A DNA stretch of 64,000 nucleotides from Psychromonas algarum (GCF_004376845.1 NZ_SNUW01000010.1:1-64000), one strand, 5' to 3'; shown: positions 54,063-63,948, numbered from the stretch's first letter. Made by a program: numbers and translations. The notes: generated from the sequence alone by a model not told the origin.

Positions 54063-55328
54063 ATGGATATTTTAAATACATACGGCAGCATGCTAGTAAT
54101 GTTTGCTGGTGCGGTAGGCTTTTTAATGGCCTGGGGTATCGGTGCAAACGATGTGGCCAATGCAATGGGTACATCTGTTGGCTCAAAAGCATTAACCATC
54201 AAACAAGCAATCATTATTGCAATGATTTTTGAATTTGCTGGTGCTTATTTAGCAGGTGGTGAAGTCACATCAACAATCCGAAAAGGGATTATTGATGTAT
54301 CTTATTTTATTGACCAACCTGAATTACTTGCATTTGGTATGACCGCGGCGCTATTAGCAGCAGGTTTATGGTTAATTATCGCCTCTTTCTTTGGCTGGCC
54401 TGTTTCCACTACGCATTCCATTGTTGGTGCTATTGTAGGTTTCTCAGCAGTAGGTGTAGGTGTTGATAGTGTAATGTGGAGTCAGGTAATTGGTATTGTT
54501 GGGAGTTGGGTAGTCACCCCTCTCATATCCGGTATTATTGCCTATTTTATATTTATGAGTTCCCAAAAGCTCATATTTAATACTCAAGATCCAATTGCTA
54601 ATGCTAAACGCTTTGTTCCTTTATATATGTTCTTAGCTGGTTTCATTTTATCACTAGTTACTATCACTAAAGGCCTAAAACATGTTGGTTTACATGTTAG
54701 TACGTTTGAAGCAAATATATTAGCAATTGCAATTGGTGTTTCAGTTGCAGTGATCGGGAAAATCTTCATTAATCGCGTTAAAATTGATCCTCAAGCAGAT
54801 AAACGTATGCACTTTGCTAACGTTGAAAAAATATTTGCTGTATTAATGATTGTAACAGCTTGTGCAATGGCATTTGCTCACGGTTCAAACGATGTTGCTA
54901 ATGCAATTGGCCCTCTTGCAGCCGTCGTAAGTATTGTTGAAAGTCATGGTCAAATTGCAGCGAAAGCAACCTTAGCTTGGTGGATTTTACCACTAGGTGG
55001 TATTGGTATCGTATTGGGTCTAGCAATATTTGGTAAGCGTGTAATGGCAACTATTGGTCAAGGTATTACTCATTTAACACCTAGCCGTGGTTTTGCTGCT
55101 GAATTAGCAGCCGCTTCTACTGTTGTTATTGCATCAGGTACAGGGTTACCAATCTCAACAACACAAACATTAGTTGGTGCTGTATTGGGTGTAGGTATGG
55201 CGCGTGGTATTGCAGCATTAAATTTAGGTGTTGTGCGTAATATTGTAATCTCTTGGATAGTAACATTACCAATTGGTGCAGGCTTATCAATTGTATTCTT
55301 CTATATCTTAAAAAGTGTTTTTTCTTAA
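54063..55328 (+). CDS. pit: Low-affinity inorganic phosphate transporter (PiT family)
   Basis: A 421-aa inner-membrane symporter for metal-phosphate or phosphate with H+ or Na+. It shows about ten to eleven membrane helices and the duplicated PD001131-type signature: WGIGANDVANAMGTSVGSKAL near residue 26 and AFAHGSNDVANAIGPLAA near 275. Also present are the paired WPVSTTHSIVGAIVG and LPISTTQTLVGAVLG segments. Ends at a terminator. Confidence 0.94.
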   Translation: MDILNTYGSMLVMFAGAVGFLMAWGIGANDVANAMGTSVGSKALTIKQAIIIAMIFEFAGAYLAGGEVTSTIRKGIIDVSYFIDQPELLAFGMTAALLAAGLWLIIASFFGWPVSTTHSIVGAIVGFSAVGVGVDSVMWSQVIGIVGSWVVTPLISGIIAYFIFMSSQKLIFNTQDPIANAKRFVPLYMFLAGFILSLVTITKGLKHVGLHVSTFEANILAIAIGVSVAVIGKIFINRVKIDPQADKRMHFANVEKIFAVLMIVTACAMAFAHGSNDVANAIGPLAAVVSIVESHGQIAAKATLAWWILPLGGIGIVLGLAIFGKRVMATIGQGITHLTPSRGFAAELAAASTVVIASGTGLPISTTQTLVGAVLGVGMARGIAALNLGVVRNIVISWIVTLPIGAGLSIVFFYILKSVFS

Positions 55329-55347
55329 AAATTAATGCTTCAAACTA

Positions 55348-55378
55348 ACAAAAAGAGAGCTTATGCTCTCTTTTTGCT
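55348..55378 (+). terminator. pit terminator
   Basis: Stem AAAAAGAGAGC/GCTCTCTTTTT with a 4-nt loop, 20 bp after the stop. Confidence 0.9.
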
Positions 55379-55440
55379 TTTACTCAGCCCTAATTACTTT
55401 TAGAATGATGGCTCAATTTCTTTGTTAAAAGGTATTTATC

Positions 55441-56040
55441 TTGAAATCGATTAAATTTTTACTGTGTTTGCTATTTTCTTCGACAAGTTTCGCAGCAACA
55501 CAATATGTTAGCGATGACCTATCAATTTACATGCATTCAGGCCCTAGCTTAGAATATCGTATTATTGGCACGGTAGAAGTAGGTACACCTGTTAGTACTT
55601 TGAAATACAACGAAGCCACTAAGTTTATGCAGGTAAAATCTCCCACAGGTCGTGTTGGTTGGGTAAAATTATCTGAACTGCAAAAACAACCACCAGCAAA
55701 AAAATTATTGCCTGAAGTACAAAAGAAACTGCAAGCAAGTGAAGATAAGTTAAAAACAATTAACGATGACAATAAACAAGTCATGGCTGATAAAGTACAA
55801 GCGATTATTGATAAAGACAGTTTAATTGCTCAACTTGAAAGCGAAAAGAAAACGTTACGCGATACTATCTCAGACTTAGAAACTCGTAATATGGAATTAG
55901 ACCTATTGCAAGATACAAAAGATGAACGAGTTAAAATGGAATGGTTAATGTACGGAGGTAGTGTTTTATTCTTTGGTATGGTTGTTGGTTTAATCCTACC
56001 ATTTGTTCCACGCCGTAAAAAACGTAGTGATAGCTGGTAA
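55441..56040 (+). CDS. ygiM: SH3-domain membrane protein YgiM (TIGR04211)
   Basis: A 199-aa envelope protein. A signal peptide ending FAA is followed by a bacterial SH3 domain (about 20-85, YVSDDLSIYMHSGPSLEYRI), a coiled coil (95-155) and a C-terminal membrane helix (about 165-190) ending in a basic tail. The only start that preserves the signal peptide is TTG at 55441, with AAAAGG eight bases upstream. In E. coli ygiM precedes cca; here the exeA/exeB pair lies between them. Function unknown. Confidence 0.9.
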   Translation: MKSIKFLLCLLFSSTSFAATQYVSDDLSIYMHSGPSLEYRIIGTVEVGTPVSTLKYNEATKFMQVKSPTGRVGWVKLSELQKQPPAKKLLPEVQKKLQASEDKLKTINDDNKQVMADKVQAIIDKDSLIAQLESEKKTLRDTISDLETRNMELDLLQDTKDERVKMEWLMYGGSVLFFGMVVGLILPFVPRRKKRSDSW

Positions 56041-56085
56041 AAAGTGCCACCAATTACATTAAATATATAATGTAATTTACACATA

Positions 56086-56115
56086 GAAAAACGCACTAAG
56101 GTGCGTTTTTTTGTA
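56086..56115. terminator. Terminator between ygiM and exeB-like gene
   Basis: Stem AAAACGCAC/GTGCGTTTT with a TAAG loop and T run. An additional AT-rich hairpin lies at 56053-56076. Confidence 0.87.
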
Positions 56116-56135
56116 GCCAATTTTCGAGCAAAATA

Positions 56136-56957
56136 TTAACCGGTCCAGTCTTCTAATGAATCCAATGTAAAGCTCTGCTCACCTAAACGAAACACACTTT
56201 TTTTAGGTAGAATATCAATTAACTCAACGTCACCAATATGATCCCCTACGTGTAAATCAATACCATTAATGCGGATCCAGCGATCGTCTTTATTTGTTGA
56301 ATACATGTGAGAGTCATAACGCATCACAGGAACTTGAAATTGGAACTGAACTGGCATTAAAGAAATATCAGTCTCAGGTAAATTCGCTTTTCTGTTTCGT
56401 TTTATATCACTCACATTACTTTGCTGCTCAAGCTCAACAGCTCTTGCAAAGCGCTCTTGTAATTCACTTGGTACATCAGCTAATGTATGATCATTAGATG
56501 CCACCTGTTCTGTTACAGCTTCATTTACAGGTGATTTTTCTACTTGTATCTCTTTAGTTTTCTTTATAGGTTGTTTAACGCTCAACTTCTCTGCAGAGAC
56601 CCATTTAACATCCATTTCATCGACTTTAGGAATAATAGGCAAAGGTTGAGTTTTAAAATTCATATCACTAACAGCATACTGATTAACTTTACTCATTTGT
56701 ATTTCATGACTTACTGGAGTTTGTTGAACACTTTGTTGCTGAATTTGGATAGCTTTTTCTTGAGATAATTCAGTATTTATAACTTGAGTAGGTACACTTG
56801 GTTTAAAGATTAAAAAAACGACCACTGAAGATAAAATAACAATGACTAAACCAGCAGTAACCATCAACCCTTTCCAGTAAGGAGAGAGTGATTGCTCTGT
56901 CCCACCCACGGCTAAGTTATGTTTGTTTTTATCTAATGCTTTTAATATGGTAGACAT
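56136..56957 (-). CDS. gspB: General secretion pathway protein B (GspB/ExeB-like)
   Basis: A 273-aa inner-membrane protein with a short cytoplasmic MSTILKALDKNKHN start, one membrane helix (about 30-52) and a periplasmic part. The conserved C-terminal GspB domain reads RWIRINGIDLHVGD...VELIDILPKKSVFRLGEQSF. With ExeA it helps place the type II secretion secretin in the outer membrane. It starts seven bases after the exeA-like gene. The gsp core genes are not in this window. Confidence 0.88.
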   Translation of the reverse strand: MSTILKALDKNKHNLAVGGTEQSLSPYWKGLMVTAGLVIVILSSVVVFLIFKPSVPTQVINTELSQEKAIQIQQQSVQQTPVSHEIQMSKVNQYAVSDMNFKTQPLPIIPKVDEMDVKWVSAEKLSVKQPIKKTKEIQVEKSPVNEAVTEQVASNDHTLADVPSELQERFARAVELEQQSNVSDIKRNRKANLPETDISLMPVQFQFQVPVMRYDSHMYSTNKDDRWIRINGIDLHVGDHIGDVELIDILPKKSVFRLGEQSFTLDSLEDWTG

Positions 56958-56964
56958 AATAACT

Positions 56965-58602
56965 CTATAATAGTGAAGGTGTTTTAGGTTCTAATTGCTG
57001 GGTTAATGAAATCAATGTGCGTTTACCTACGATGCCATCTGCAACTAAGTTATTTTCATATTGAAACTTGATCACTTTCTCTTTTAATTTCCAATCAAAA
57101 CGATCGTTATTATTTTCAGGTAAACCATACAAAGTATTTAACTGCATATTTAACCAAGCAACATCATTCCCTTTTTCTCCAAATGACAATGGTTTAGTCA
57201 CTTCAAAGGGAGTGCGCCATAATAACGTTATGCCACCATTCCAATACTTTATTAACCAAGCTTCTGAAACTTGTATTTTTTGCTCTCCAATCAAAATCTC
57301 ATATTGATCTGATGCTTTATAAAGCACAGCATATAATGAACTTTTCTCATTAACCAATTTAATAACAGTAGGGTAATTGATCTCTTTTAATTTTTGTAAA
57401 GACACATTGTCAGAGAAACACTGTAAGAAAACACTCTCACCATTTTCACAAGTAGCATCTTTTAAATCAACGCTATACCCCCAGACAGCATACAGAGTCT
57501 GCAATGCATGGCTAAATTGGCCTTCAGTCAGATCTAAGCCAGTATAGTTATCAAACCATGTGGGTGTTTCTTTAGGCAACTGTGAGTCTTGACTGACTAC
57601 TTCAGGTGTATCAGGAATACTATTCGATGTATTATCCATTTTTTTAAGTTTGAAAACACTTTCAATCGCTTGTATTGGTTGATTAAAGTGGTGCCCTATT
57701 TTAGGGGCTTGCATAACAAAAAAGAGACCTAATATAGCTAATAAAGCAAATCGCCAAATATGTTTAAATGGTTTATCTGAAACTTGGCTATCAAAGCTTA
57801 AATCAATTTCTTTTACAGCTAAATCAACCATCTTAGCCGTCACTTTATGTGAATTTTGACTGTATGCACAAAGCATACTGCGGTCACAAATTAAATTAAT
57901 TAAGCGAGGAATACCATGGCTGTACTTAAAAATACGCTTCAATAATTTAGCATCAAAAATAGGGTAACTTGCCCCTGCAACATTTAAGCGGTGTTGAATA
58001 TAAAACTCAGTTTCTTGCAAATTAAGTGGCAATAAATGGTAACGAGCAGTTATCCGCTGTGCTAATTGACGTAATTTAGTTTCTTTTAATTTTTGTTGTA
58101 ATTCTGTTTGCCCAATTAGGATGACTTGTAATGGTTTTTTATTATTAGACTCTATATTCGTTAATAACCTTAATTGCTCTAATACAGAAAAGCTAAGGTG
58201 CTGCGCTTCATCAATCAAGACAATAGCATTACGCCCTTTCTCTAAATTATGAATCATCCAACTACTGATCGCATCAAAGAGTGTTTTTAAACTCGCTCTT
58301 TCAACATCATAAGCAATATTTAACTGATCACAAATCGTCGCTAATAACTCAACTTCTGTTTGTGCAGGGTTAAGAACAAAAGCGACATCAGTATCAGCAG
58401 AAAGGTCTTTTAGTAACACTCTGCATACTGTTGTTTTTCCTGTCCCAACTTCACCCGTTAATAGAACAAAACCGCCGTTCCCCTGTAATCCATACATAAG
58501 GTGAGCTAATGCTTCTTTGTGGCGGTCACTTAAAAAGAGAAAGTCTGGATCTGGCGAAATTGAAAATGGTTGCTCTTTTAATGAGAAAAATTCTTGATAC
58601 AT
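56965..58602 (-). CDS. gspA: ExeA/GspA-like AAA ATPase with peptidoglycan-binding domain
   Basis: A 545-aa protein starting MYQEFFSLKEQPFSISPDP, the ExeA signature. The AAA domain has Walker A GEVGTGKTT near residue 50 and Walker B VLIDEAQHLS near 125. A membrane helix lies at about 280-300, then a periplasmic part ends in a PG-binding_1 domain (about 470-540). ExeA multimerises on peptidoglycan and with ExeB creates the gap for secretin assembly. First gene of the pair, divergent from cca. Confidence 0.9.
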   Translation of the reverse strand: MYQEFFSLKEQPFSISPDPDFLFLSDRHKEALAHLMYGLQGNGGFVLLTGEVGTGKTTVCRVLLKDLSADTDVAFVLNPAQTEVELLATICDQLNIAYDVERASLKTLFDAISSWMIHNLEKGRNAIVLIDEAQHLSFSVLEQLRLLTNIESNNKKPLQVILIGQTELQQKLKETKLRQLAQRITARYHLLPLNLQETEFYIQHRLNVAGASYPIFDAKLLKRIFKYSHGIPRLINLICDRSMLCAYSQNSHKVTAKMVDLAVKEIDLSFDSQVSDKPFKHIWRFALLAILGLFFVMQAPKIGHHFNQPIQAIESVFKLKKMDNTSNSIPDTPEVVSQDSQLPKETPTWFDNYTGLDLTEGQFSHALQTLYAVWGYSVDLKDATCENGESVFLQCFSDNVSLQKLKEINYPTVIKLVNEKSSLYAVLYKASDQYEILIGEQKIQVSEAWLIKYWNGGITLLWRTPFEVTKPLSFGEKGNDVAWLNMQLNTLYGLPENNNDRFDWKLKEKVIKFQYENNLVADGIVGKRTLISLTQQLEPKTPSLL

Positions 58603-58720
58603 CTTAAAACCTAAGCAAAATTATAAGGCACACTTAATTAACTCTCTTGATACAGAGAAGCTCCTGCATATTGAGATAGAATCGGTATAATAACTAAATT
58701 AATCATTAAGGGGGAAAACA

Positions 58721-59962
58721 ATGCGTGTATTTTTAGTCGGTGGCGCAGTTAGAGATAAATTATTAGGACTCGAAGTTAAAGATCGTGACTTTGTTGTCAT
58801 TAATAGTACTCCTGAGCAAATGATAAACAAAGGTTTCACTCAAGTAGGCAAAGACTTCCCCGTTTTTCTACACCCTACAACAAATGAAGAATATGCCTTA
58901 GCAAGAACTGAGCGAAAACAAGGCATAGGTTATACTGGGTTTATTTGTTACGCAGGGCAAGATGTTAGTTTAGAAGATGATTTAGCGCGCCGAGATCTAA
59001 CCATTAATGCCATTGCAGAATCTGATGATAAACAGTTAACCGACCCTTATGGTGGCCAACAAGATTTAGAAAATAAAATATTACGTCATATCAGCCCTGC
59101 ATTTAGTGAAGACCCATTAAGAGTATTAAGAGTAGCTCGTTTTGCAGCTCGATTTGCTCACCTTGGTTTTACTATTGCACCAGAAACACAGCGATTAATG
59201 ACAGAACTTGCTACAAGCGGTGAATTACAAAGTCTTACACCGGAACGAATATGGGTTGAAACAGAAAAGGCATTACAAACTGATAGCCCGCAAACATATT
59301 TTCAAGTATTACGTGACTGTGGTGCACTAGCAGCTTTATTTCCTGAAATAGATAATTTATTTGGAGTACCTGCACCTAAACGTTGGCACCCAGAAATTGA
59401 TACTGGTATTCATACATTAATGGTTGTCGAGCAAGCCTGTTTATTATCAAGCTCAACCGTTTTACGTTTTGCCTGTTTAGTCCATGACTTAGGTAAAGCA
59501 TTAACCCCAAAAAGTGAATGGCCAAGCCATAAAGGCCATGGTTTAAAAGGTTTGGCAGTTATTAAAAAACTATGTCAGCGCCTTAAAATTCCTAATGAAT
59601 ATAGAGATTTAGCTTTATTAGTAAGTGAACATCATACGAATATTCATAGTGCTTTTGAGTTACGAGCAAGTACCATGAGTAATATTATGGAGAAATGCGA
59701 TGCATGGCGTAAACCAGAGCGCTTTCATCAAATGTTGCAATGCTGTGTCGCAGACTCTAAAGGCCGTACTGGTTTTGAATTATTACCCTATCCTACAGCA
59801 GAATATATGTGGCAAGCCTTTCAAGAAACATTAAAGGTAAATATTAAAGCGATTATTGCAGAAGGTTTTCAAGGGGTAGAAATCAAACATAAATTGAACG
59901 AACAACGTGTTCAACTTATTCAAGACTTCAAAAATGAGCAAAAACTAAAAAGAGAATGCTAA
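58721..59962 (+). CDS. cca: CCA tRNA nucleotidyltransferase with HD domain
   Basis: Adds or repairs the 3'-CCA of tRNAs without a template. The class II nucleotidyltransferase head has VGGAVRD and the metal Asp pair in VKDRDFVV, then RRDLTINA and RFAARF in the neck. The C-terminal HD phosphohydrolase domain has LVHDLGKA and HHTNIH. At 413 aa it is the E. coli-like multifunctional form. The tRNA genes of this window already encode CCA, so here the enzyme mainly repairs ends. Confidence 0.95.
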   Translation: MRVFLVGGAVRDKLLGLEVKDRDFVVINSTPEQMINKGFTQVGKDFPVFLHPTTNEEYALARTERKQGIGYTGFICYAGQDVSLEDDLARRDLTINAIAESDDKQLTDPYGGQQDLENKILRHISPAFSEDPLRVLRVARFAARFAHLGFTIAPETQRLMTELATSGELQSLTPERIWVETEKALQTDSPQTYFQVLRDCGALAALFPEIDNLFGVPAPKRWHPEIDTGIHTLMVVEQACLLSSSTVLRFACLVHDLGKALTPKSEWPSHKGHGLKGLAVIKKLCQRLKIPNEYRDLALLVSEHHTNIHSAFELRASTMSNIMEKCDAWRKPERFHQMLQCCVADSKGRTGFELLPYPTAEYMWQAFQETLKVNIKAIIAEGFQGVEIKHKLNEQRVQLIQDFKNEQKLKREC

Positions 59963-59982
59963 TAAAACAATATAAAAGAGAA

Positions 59983-60017
59983 GAATAGCTATAACTTACA
60001 ACCAGTTATAGCTATTC
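59983..60017. terminator. Hairpin between convergent cca and uppP
   Basis: A perfect 14-bp stem GAATAGCTATAACT/AGTTATAGCTATTC with a 7-nt loop; no long T tract on either side. It is placed for bidirectional termination. Confidence 0.65.
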
Positions 60018-60025
60018 GAATTACT

Positions 60026-60826
60026 TTAACCTGCTAACACGTAAAATAACGCAAGACCTAATAGCAAACGATAAATAACAAACGGTAACATTCCAACTTT
60101 ATTTAATAATAATAAGAAGACATGAATACATAAAATAGCACTTATAAATGAAATACCAGCCCCTAAGAATAATGAAGACCAATCCACATACTCGTCAGAG
60201 AGAATAAACTTTAATAAGTCATATCCAGATGCCATCGCAATAATAGGGATAGACATTAAGAAAGAAAAACGAGCTGCGGCATTACGAGTTAAACCTAACA
60301 TCAAACCTGCAGTAATAGTTATACCTGAACGAGATGTACCAGGGATCAACGCAAGCGCTTGCGCAAAACCTAAGATAATTGCACCTTTTAATCCCGTTTG
60401 ATATTCGGTTTTTATTTGGCTTGCTTTGGCATCTGCCCACCACAGTAATAAACCAAAGACGATGGTAGTAACAGCAATGACATATCCACTACGAAGGTAC
60501 ATTTCAATATAATCTTTACCAAAAAAACCAATAGCAGCCGCCGGGATCGTCGCCCATACTATCCACCAAGCAAGTTTACTATCTGGCGTATGATTTTTAT
60601 TTTTAATGGAGTCTGTCCATGCCATCGACATGTTGATCACTTCATGACGGAAATACAATACAACAGCCGCCAGAGTGCCAATATTTAAAACGAGATCAAA
60701 AGCTAAACCTTGATCTTGCCAGCCTAATAATACTGAAGGCAGAATTAAATGTGCAGAACTGGAAATAGGTAAAAACTCAGTTAACCCTTGAATTAAGGCT
60801 AGTACTACAATTTCTAAAATACTCAT
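60026..60826 (-). CDS. uppP: Undecaprenyl-diphosphatase UppP (BacA)
   Basis: A 266-aa inner-membrane phosphatase that recycles undecaprenyl pyrophosphate, the lipid carrier of wall synthesis. [16 protein letters not shown] near residue 15 and [17 protein letters not shown] near 162 are the two conserved active-site segments. It has about eight membrane helices. Last gene of folB-folK-uppP on the minus strand, 39 bp from folK. Confidence 0.96.
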   Translation of the reverse strand: MSILEIVVLALIQGLTEFLPISSSAHLILPSVLLGWQDQGLAFDLVLNIGTLAAVVLYFRHEVINMSMAWTDSIKNKNHTPDSKLAWWIVWATIPAAAIGFFGKDYIEMYLRSGYVIAVTTIVFGLLLWWADAKASQIKTEYQTGLKGAIILGFAQALALIPGTSRSGITITAGLMLGLTRNAAARFSFLMSIPIIAMASGYDLLKFILSDEYVDWSSLFLGAGISFISAILCIHVFLLLLNKVGMLPFVIYRLLLGLALFYVLAG

Positions 60827-60865
60827 TTCAATCTCATTTAGTTAAAGTGATTAATACTTTATTGG

Positions 60866-61351
60866 TTAAAAAATAGGTGTTTCTACTTTCCACAATTTTT
60901 GCTTATTTGTGGGATACTGTTGCCATAGTTGTTGATACGTAACGGCTAAAATGGGGTGAATTAAGGTTGGAGCTAATTCTGCTAAAGGTTGTAATACAAA
61001 TGCATTTTCAGTTATTTCAGCTCGTGGGACATCACGTATTTTGTCAATTTCAGCATCATATAATAATAAATCGAGATCTAAAGTTCTTGGTGCGTATTTG
61101 ATTGCTTTTTCTGGTCGCCCTAATTGTATTTCTATACATTTTAATTTTTTAATAACTGATTCGATAGATAAATCACTATGTAATTCAGCAACCAAATTAT
61201 AAAAATTACCACCTTTAAAGCCTACCGCTTCACTTTCAAAAATATTCGATAAACGTAATTGACCAAAAGACTCTTTTAATAAAATGACACCTTGGCGAAT
61301 ATTTTCTCGACGATTAATACTTGATCCAATACCAATAAAAATTTGCGCCAC
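60866..61351 (-). CDS. folK: 6-Hydroxymethyl-7,8-dihydropterin pyrophosphokinase FolK
   Basis: Transfers pyrophosphate from ATP to 6-hydroxymethyl-dihydropterin in folate synthesis. The 161-aa protein has IGIGSSINRREN at the start and the HPPK signature PRTLDLDLLLYD with the Mg-binding Asp pair near residue 95; PRAEITENAFVLQPL follows. The start overlaps the folB stop by one base, so the two pterin genes are translated together. Confidence 0.95.
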   Translation of the reverse strand: MAQIFIGIGSSINRRENIRQGVILLKESFGQLRLSNIFESEAVGFKGGNFYNLVAELHSDLSIESVIKKLKCIEIQLGRPEKAIKYAPRTLDLDLLLYDAEIDKIRDVPRAEITENAFVLQPLAELAPTLIHPILAVTYQQLWQQYPTNKQKLWKVETPIF

Positions 61352-61704
61352 TATTTTATACCACGTTCAATTTGTACACCTAAACTTTGGGCTTTAGCTA
61401 ACGCTCCAGGCTTATGTAATGTTAGCTTTATCCATGGCACTGCAAATTCTTGCATTATCAATTCAGCAACACGTTCAGCCATTGTTTCAATTAATTCAAA
61501 TTGATGTTGCTGAGCAAATTGGTTTACTCGTTCTGAAACACTGAAATAGTTTAATGCCAATGCAATATCATCACTATTTGCGGCAGGACGATTATCGAAT
61601 GCCATTTCAAGATCAAAATAAAGTTTTTGCTGAACTGATTTTTCCCAGCCATATACACCAATTGTACTGATCACTTCTAATTGTTTAATAAAAACGATAT
61701 CCAT
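61351..61704 (-). CDS. folB: Dihydroneopterin aldolase FolB
   Basis: Converts dihydroneopterin to 6-hydroxymethyl-dihydropterin, the FolK substrate. The 117-aa tunnelling-fold protein has the IGVYGWEKSVQQKLYFDLEM opening, catalytic Glu and Tyr positions in ALNYFSVSERV and LIETMAERVAELI, and the C-terminal KLTLHKPGAL with the conserved Lys. First gene of the folB-folK-uppP operon. Confidence 0.95.
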   Translation of the reverse strand: MDIVFIKQLEVISTIGVYGWEKSVQQKLYFDLEMAFDNRPAANSDDIALALNYFSVSERVNQFAQQHQFELIETMAERVAELIMQEFAVPWIKLTLHKPGALAKAQSLGVQIERGIK

Positions 61705-61876
61705 GCTTAAACCTTATAGCTATGCCTATTTTTTATACGACGATGCTTTTGTTTATAATACTTTACAAGTAAACTCAGCCTACAAAACTCAATATTATAA
61801 TGAATGTTATAAGAAATAATCTCATAACTCATTAACAATGCGCCATATTTTACCTGATTGGGATGAAATAAGTACC

Positions 61877-62473
61877 ATGATTATACTGACCACACTAATT
61901 TTTAGCGTGTCTGCTTATTTTATTGGCGCGCTCAACGGTGCCATTTTATTATGTAAGCTCAAAGGTTGGCCCGATCCTAGATTAGAAGGCTCAAAAAACC
62001 CAGGTGCTACAAATATGCTGCGTTTACATCACGCACAAGCAGCAAGCCTCGTATTAATTTTTGATCTATTAAAGGGAGTCATCCCTGTTTACCTCGCTTA
62101 TTTCGCAGGAGTTCCACCTGTAGCCATTGGCTTTATTGGTATCGCCACTTGTTTGGGGCATATTTTTCCACCTTATTTTGGTTTCAAAGGAGGAAAAGGT
62201 GTTGCTACAGGATTAGGTACTTTATTGCCTTTAGGTATGGATATGACAGGTTTGGTTATTATTACTTGGTTATTAACAATTGCAGTCAGCGGTTATGCTT
62301 CTTTAGCAGCAATTATTACGGCAATTGCAGCACCTATTTTTATCGAAAATATAAAACCAGAATTCACTTTGCCAGTATTAATGCTGTCATGTTTGATTAT
62401 TATTAAACATATCAGCAATATTCGTCGCCTGATCAGAGGAAAAGAAAAGAAAATAGTGAACTGGAAACAATAA
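61877..62473 (+). CDS. plsY: Glycerol-3-phosphate acyltransferase PlsY
   Basis: Transfers acyl groups from acyl-phosphate to glycerol-3-phosphate in the inner membrane. The 198-aa protein has five hydrophobic segments and the signatures DPRLEGSKNPGATNMLR, GHIFPPYFGFKGGKGVATGLG and a C-terminal HISNIRRLIRGKE. I start at the ATG at 61877, which places the first membrane helix at the N-terminus; the in-frame ATG 61838 adds an unconserved polar leader. plsB is also present, so the cell has both acyltransferase routes. Confidence 0.94.
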   Translation: MIILTTLIFSVSAYFIGALNGAILLCKLKGWPDPRLEGSKNPGATNMLRLHHAQAASLVLIFDLLKGVIPVYLAYFAGVPPVAIGFIGIATCLGHIFPPYFGFKGGKGVATGLGTLLPLGMDMTGLVIITWLLTIAVSGYASLAAIITAIAAPIFIENIKPEFTLPVLMLSCLIIIKHISNIRRLIRGKEKKIVNWKQ

Positions 62474-62577
62474 TATCCATAAAGATACTGGTAGTTAAAG
62501 GCAATCTCGTTATAATTAACATTTTTACAACAAGCCTTATGCAAATAAGCTTTTTATTAACATTTACAGGAGTTCAC

Positions 62578-63006
62578 GTGAGCCTTATTAAACGTCTTAG
62601 CCTATTTATTGCTCTTTCAATGAGCCTATTTAGCACACTAAGCTTTGCACAAGACCTATCGGAAGAAGCAATTGCCCATCGTATTAGTCCCGTTGGTGAT
62701 GTTTATTTGGATGGCGAAGTTGCAACAGCAAGTTCTGGTGGAGATTCAGGTGAATCTGCTGGCCCACGTTCTGGAGAGAAGATTTACAACTCTTTCTGTG
62801 TTGCATGTCATGGCACAGGTGCCGTTGGCGCTCCGATTAAAGGAGATGCTGCAGCATGGGCTCCTCATATAGCGAAAGGTGAAGAAACCTTAATCAAACA
62901 TGCAATCACTGGCTTTAATGCGATGCCTCCAAGAGGGACGTGTAATGATTGTACTGATGAGGAAATAACTGAAACAGTTAAGTTCCTAACAAAAGGTTTA
63001 TGGTAG
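62578..63006 (+). CDS. Cytochrome c5 family protein
   Basis: A 142-aa periplasmic monohaem cytochrome. It starts at GTG (62578) with AGGAG seven bases upstream; a signal peptide ends at SFA. The haem site CVACH, axial Met in NAMPPRG and the CNDC disulfide pair characteristic of cytochrome c5 all lie in the last 85 residues. A Gly/Ser-rich linker separates signal peptide and domain. It probably carries electrons to terminal oxidases. The open frame further upstream (62539) has no Shine-Dalgarno. Confidence 0.92.
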   Translation: MSLIKRLSLFIALSMSLFSTLSFAQDLSEEAIAHRISPVGDVYLDGEVATASSGGDSGESAGPRSGEKIYNSFCVACHGTGAVGAPIKGDAAAWAPHIAKGEETLIKHAITGFNAMPPRGTCNDCTDEEITETVKFLTKGLW

Positions 63007-63031
63007 AAAATTACCAAGCTAATATTTAAAT

Positions 63032-63060
63032 AAAAAGCGAATTTATATTCGCTTTTTTTG
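63032..63060 (+). terminator. Cytochrome c5 terminator
   Basis: Stem AAAAGCGAAT/ATTCGCTTTT with a short loop and seven T residues. Confidence 0.9.
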
Positions 63061-63083
63061 TGCCTATTTTTTAAGAATGCCTC

Positions 63084-63152
63084 AGTTTATAGCGAAGAAG
63101 TAAGTTACTTTAAGCAGTGAAAAAGCCCTGTCGTTGACTAAGTTGGTTATTA
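63084..63152. repeat. Degenerate partial MITE-like repeat
   Basis: GTTTATAGCGAAGAAGTAAGTTACTTTAAGC-like sequence (split here only for description) matches the TTTATAACAAAGAAGTGAG half of the family with several changes, ending in a weak AGTTGGTTAT counterpart of the terminal repeat. It lies 120 bp from a full copy. Confidence 0.45.
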
Positions 63153-63273
63153 TTATGTTACAAAATAAGAAATGACCTAATTCACAGCATAAGTTGACGT
63201 AAATGATTATTTCCTTTGCTAAACTGTTAACACTGAAAAATAAGTTATTTTAATTACCTAAAAATTCAGGCTT

Positions 63274-63434
63274 ATACCAATTGCATTAAGTATGTGATCT
63301 AAATTTTGTGCAGAAAAAACAATTCAATTCGAGCCGTAAATTTCGTAAAGGGTTGTTCCATTTACGAAATTTATAACAAAGAAGTGAGTTGTTTTAAGCA
63401 ATAAAATAGAGCTGCTATTTACTGTGATTGGTAT
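63274..63434. repeat. MITE-like repeat, full copy
   Basis: A 161-bp element bounded by ATACCAAT and ATTGGTAT, the reverse complement of the 31191 copy with scattered substitutions. Together with the partial copy it occupies most of the 461-bp gap between cytochrome c5 and gloA; nothing else is visible there. Confidence 0.85.
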
Positions 63435-63467
63435 TAATCTTGATTAAGATAATAGAGGAAGTATTTT

Positions 63468-63875
63468 ATGCGTTTATTACACACAATGTTACGTGTTACT
63501 GATCTACAAAAATCTTTAGATTTTTACCAACAAGTATTAGGAATGAAGTTATTACGCCAATCTGAAAATGCTGAATATAAGTATACTCTTGCTTTCTTGG
63601 GTTATGGTGATGAGCTTGAAACAACAGTGATTGAATTAACCTACAACTGGGATACTGATGCTTATGACTTAGGCAACGCTTATGGTCATATTGCTATTGA
63701 GACTGATGATATTTATCAAACCTGTGAAAAAATAAAAAGCTTAGGCGGCATCGTTACACGTGAAGCTGGTCCAGTAAAAGGTGGCAGTACGGTCATTGCT
63801 TTCGTAAAAGATCCAGACGGTTATATGATTGAGCTGATCAATAAAAAAGATGCAGGTAAAGGTTTAGGCGAATAA
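63468..63875 (+). CDS. gloA: Lactoylglutathione lyase (glyoxalase I)
   Basis: Isomerises the methylglyoxal-glutathione hemithioacetal to S-lactoylglutathione. The 135-aa protein starts [20 protein letters not shown] with the first metal His. Further ligands are the Glu in [11 protein letters not shown], His in [10 protein letters not shown] and Glu near the end in GYMIELIN. It is the Ni-type bacterial GloA length. GAGGAAG precedes the ATG; a terminator follows. Confidence 0.95.
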   Translation: MRLLHTMLRVTDLQKSLDFYQQVLGMKLLRQSENAEYKYTLAFLGYGDELETTVIELTYNWDTDAYDLGNAYGHIAIETDDIYQTCEKIKSLGGIVTREAGPVKGGSTVIAFVKDPDGYMIELINKKDAGKGLGE

Positions 63876-63913
63876 ATTACGTCTCATACTGATAAACTCT
63901 AAATCGAAAAATA

Positions 63914-63948
63914 AAAAAGGCTGATTAAAAATCAGCCTTTTGCTTTTT
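63914..63948 (+). terminator. gloA terminator
   Basis: Stem AAAGGCTGAT/ATCAGCCTTT with a 5-nt loop followed by T-rich sequence. Confidence 0.88.
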
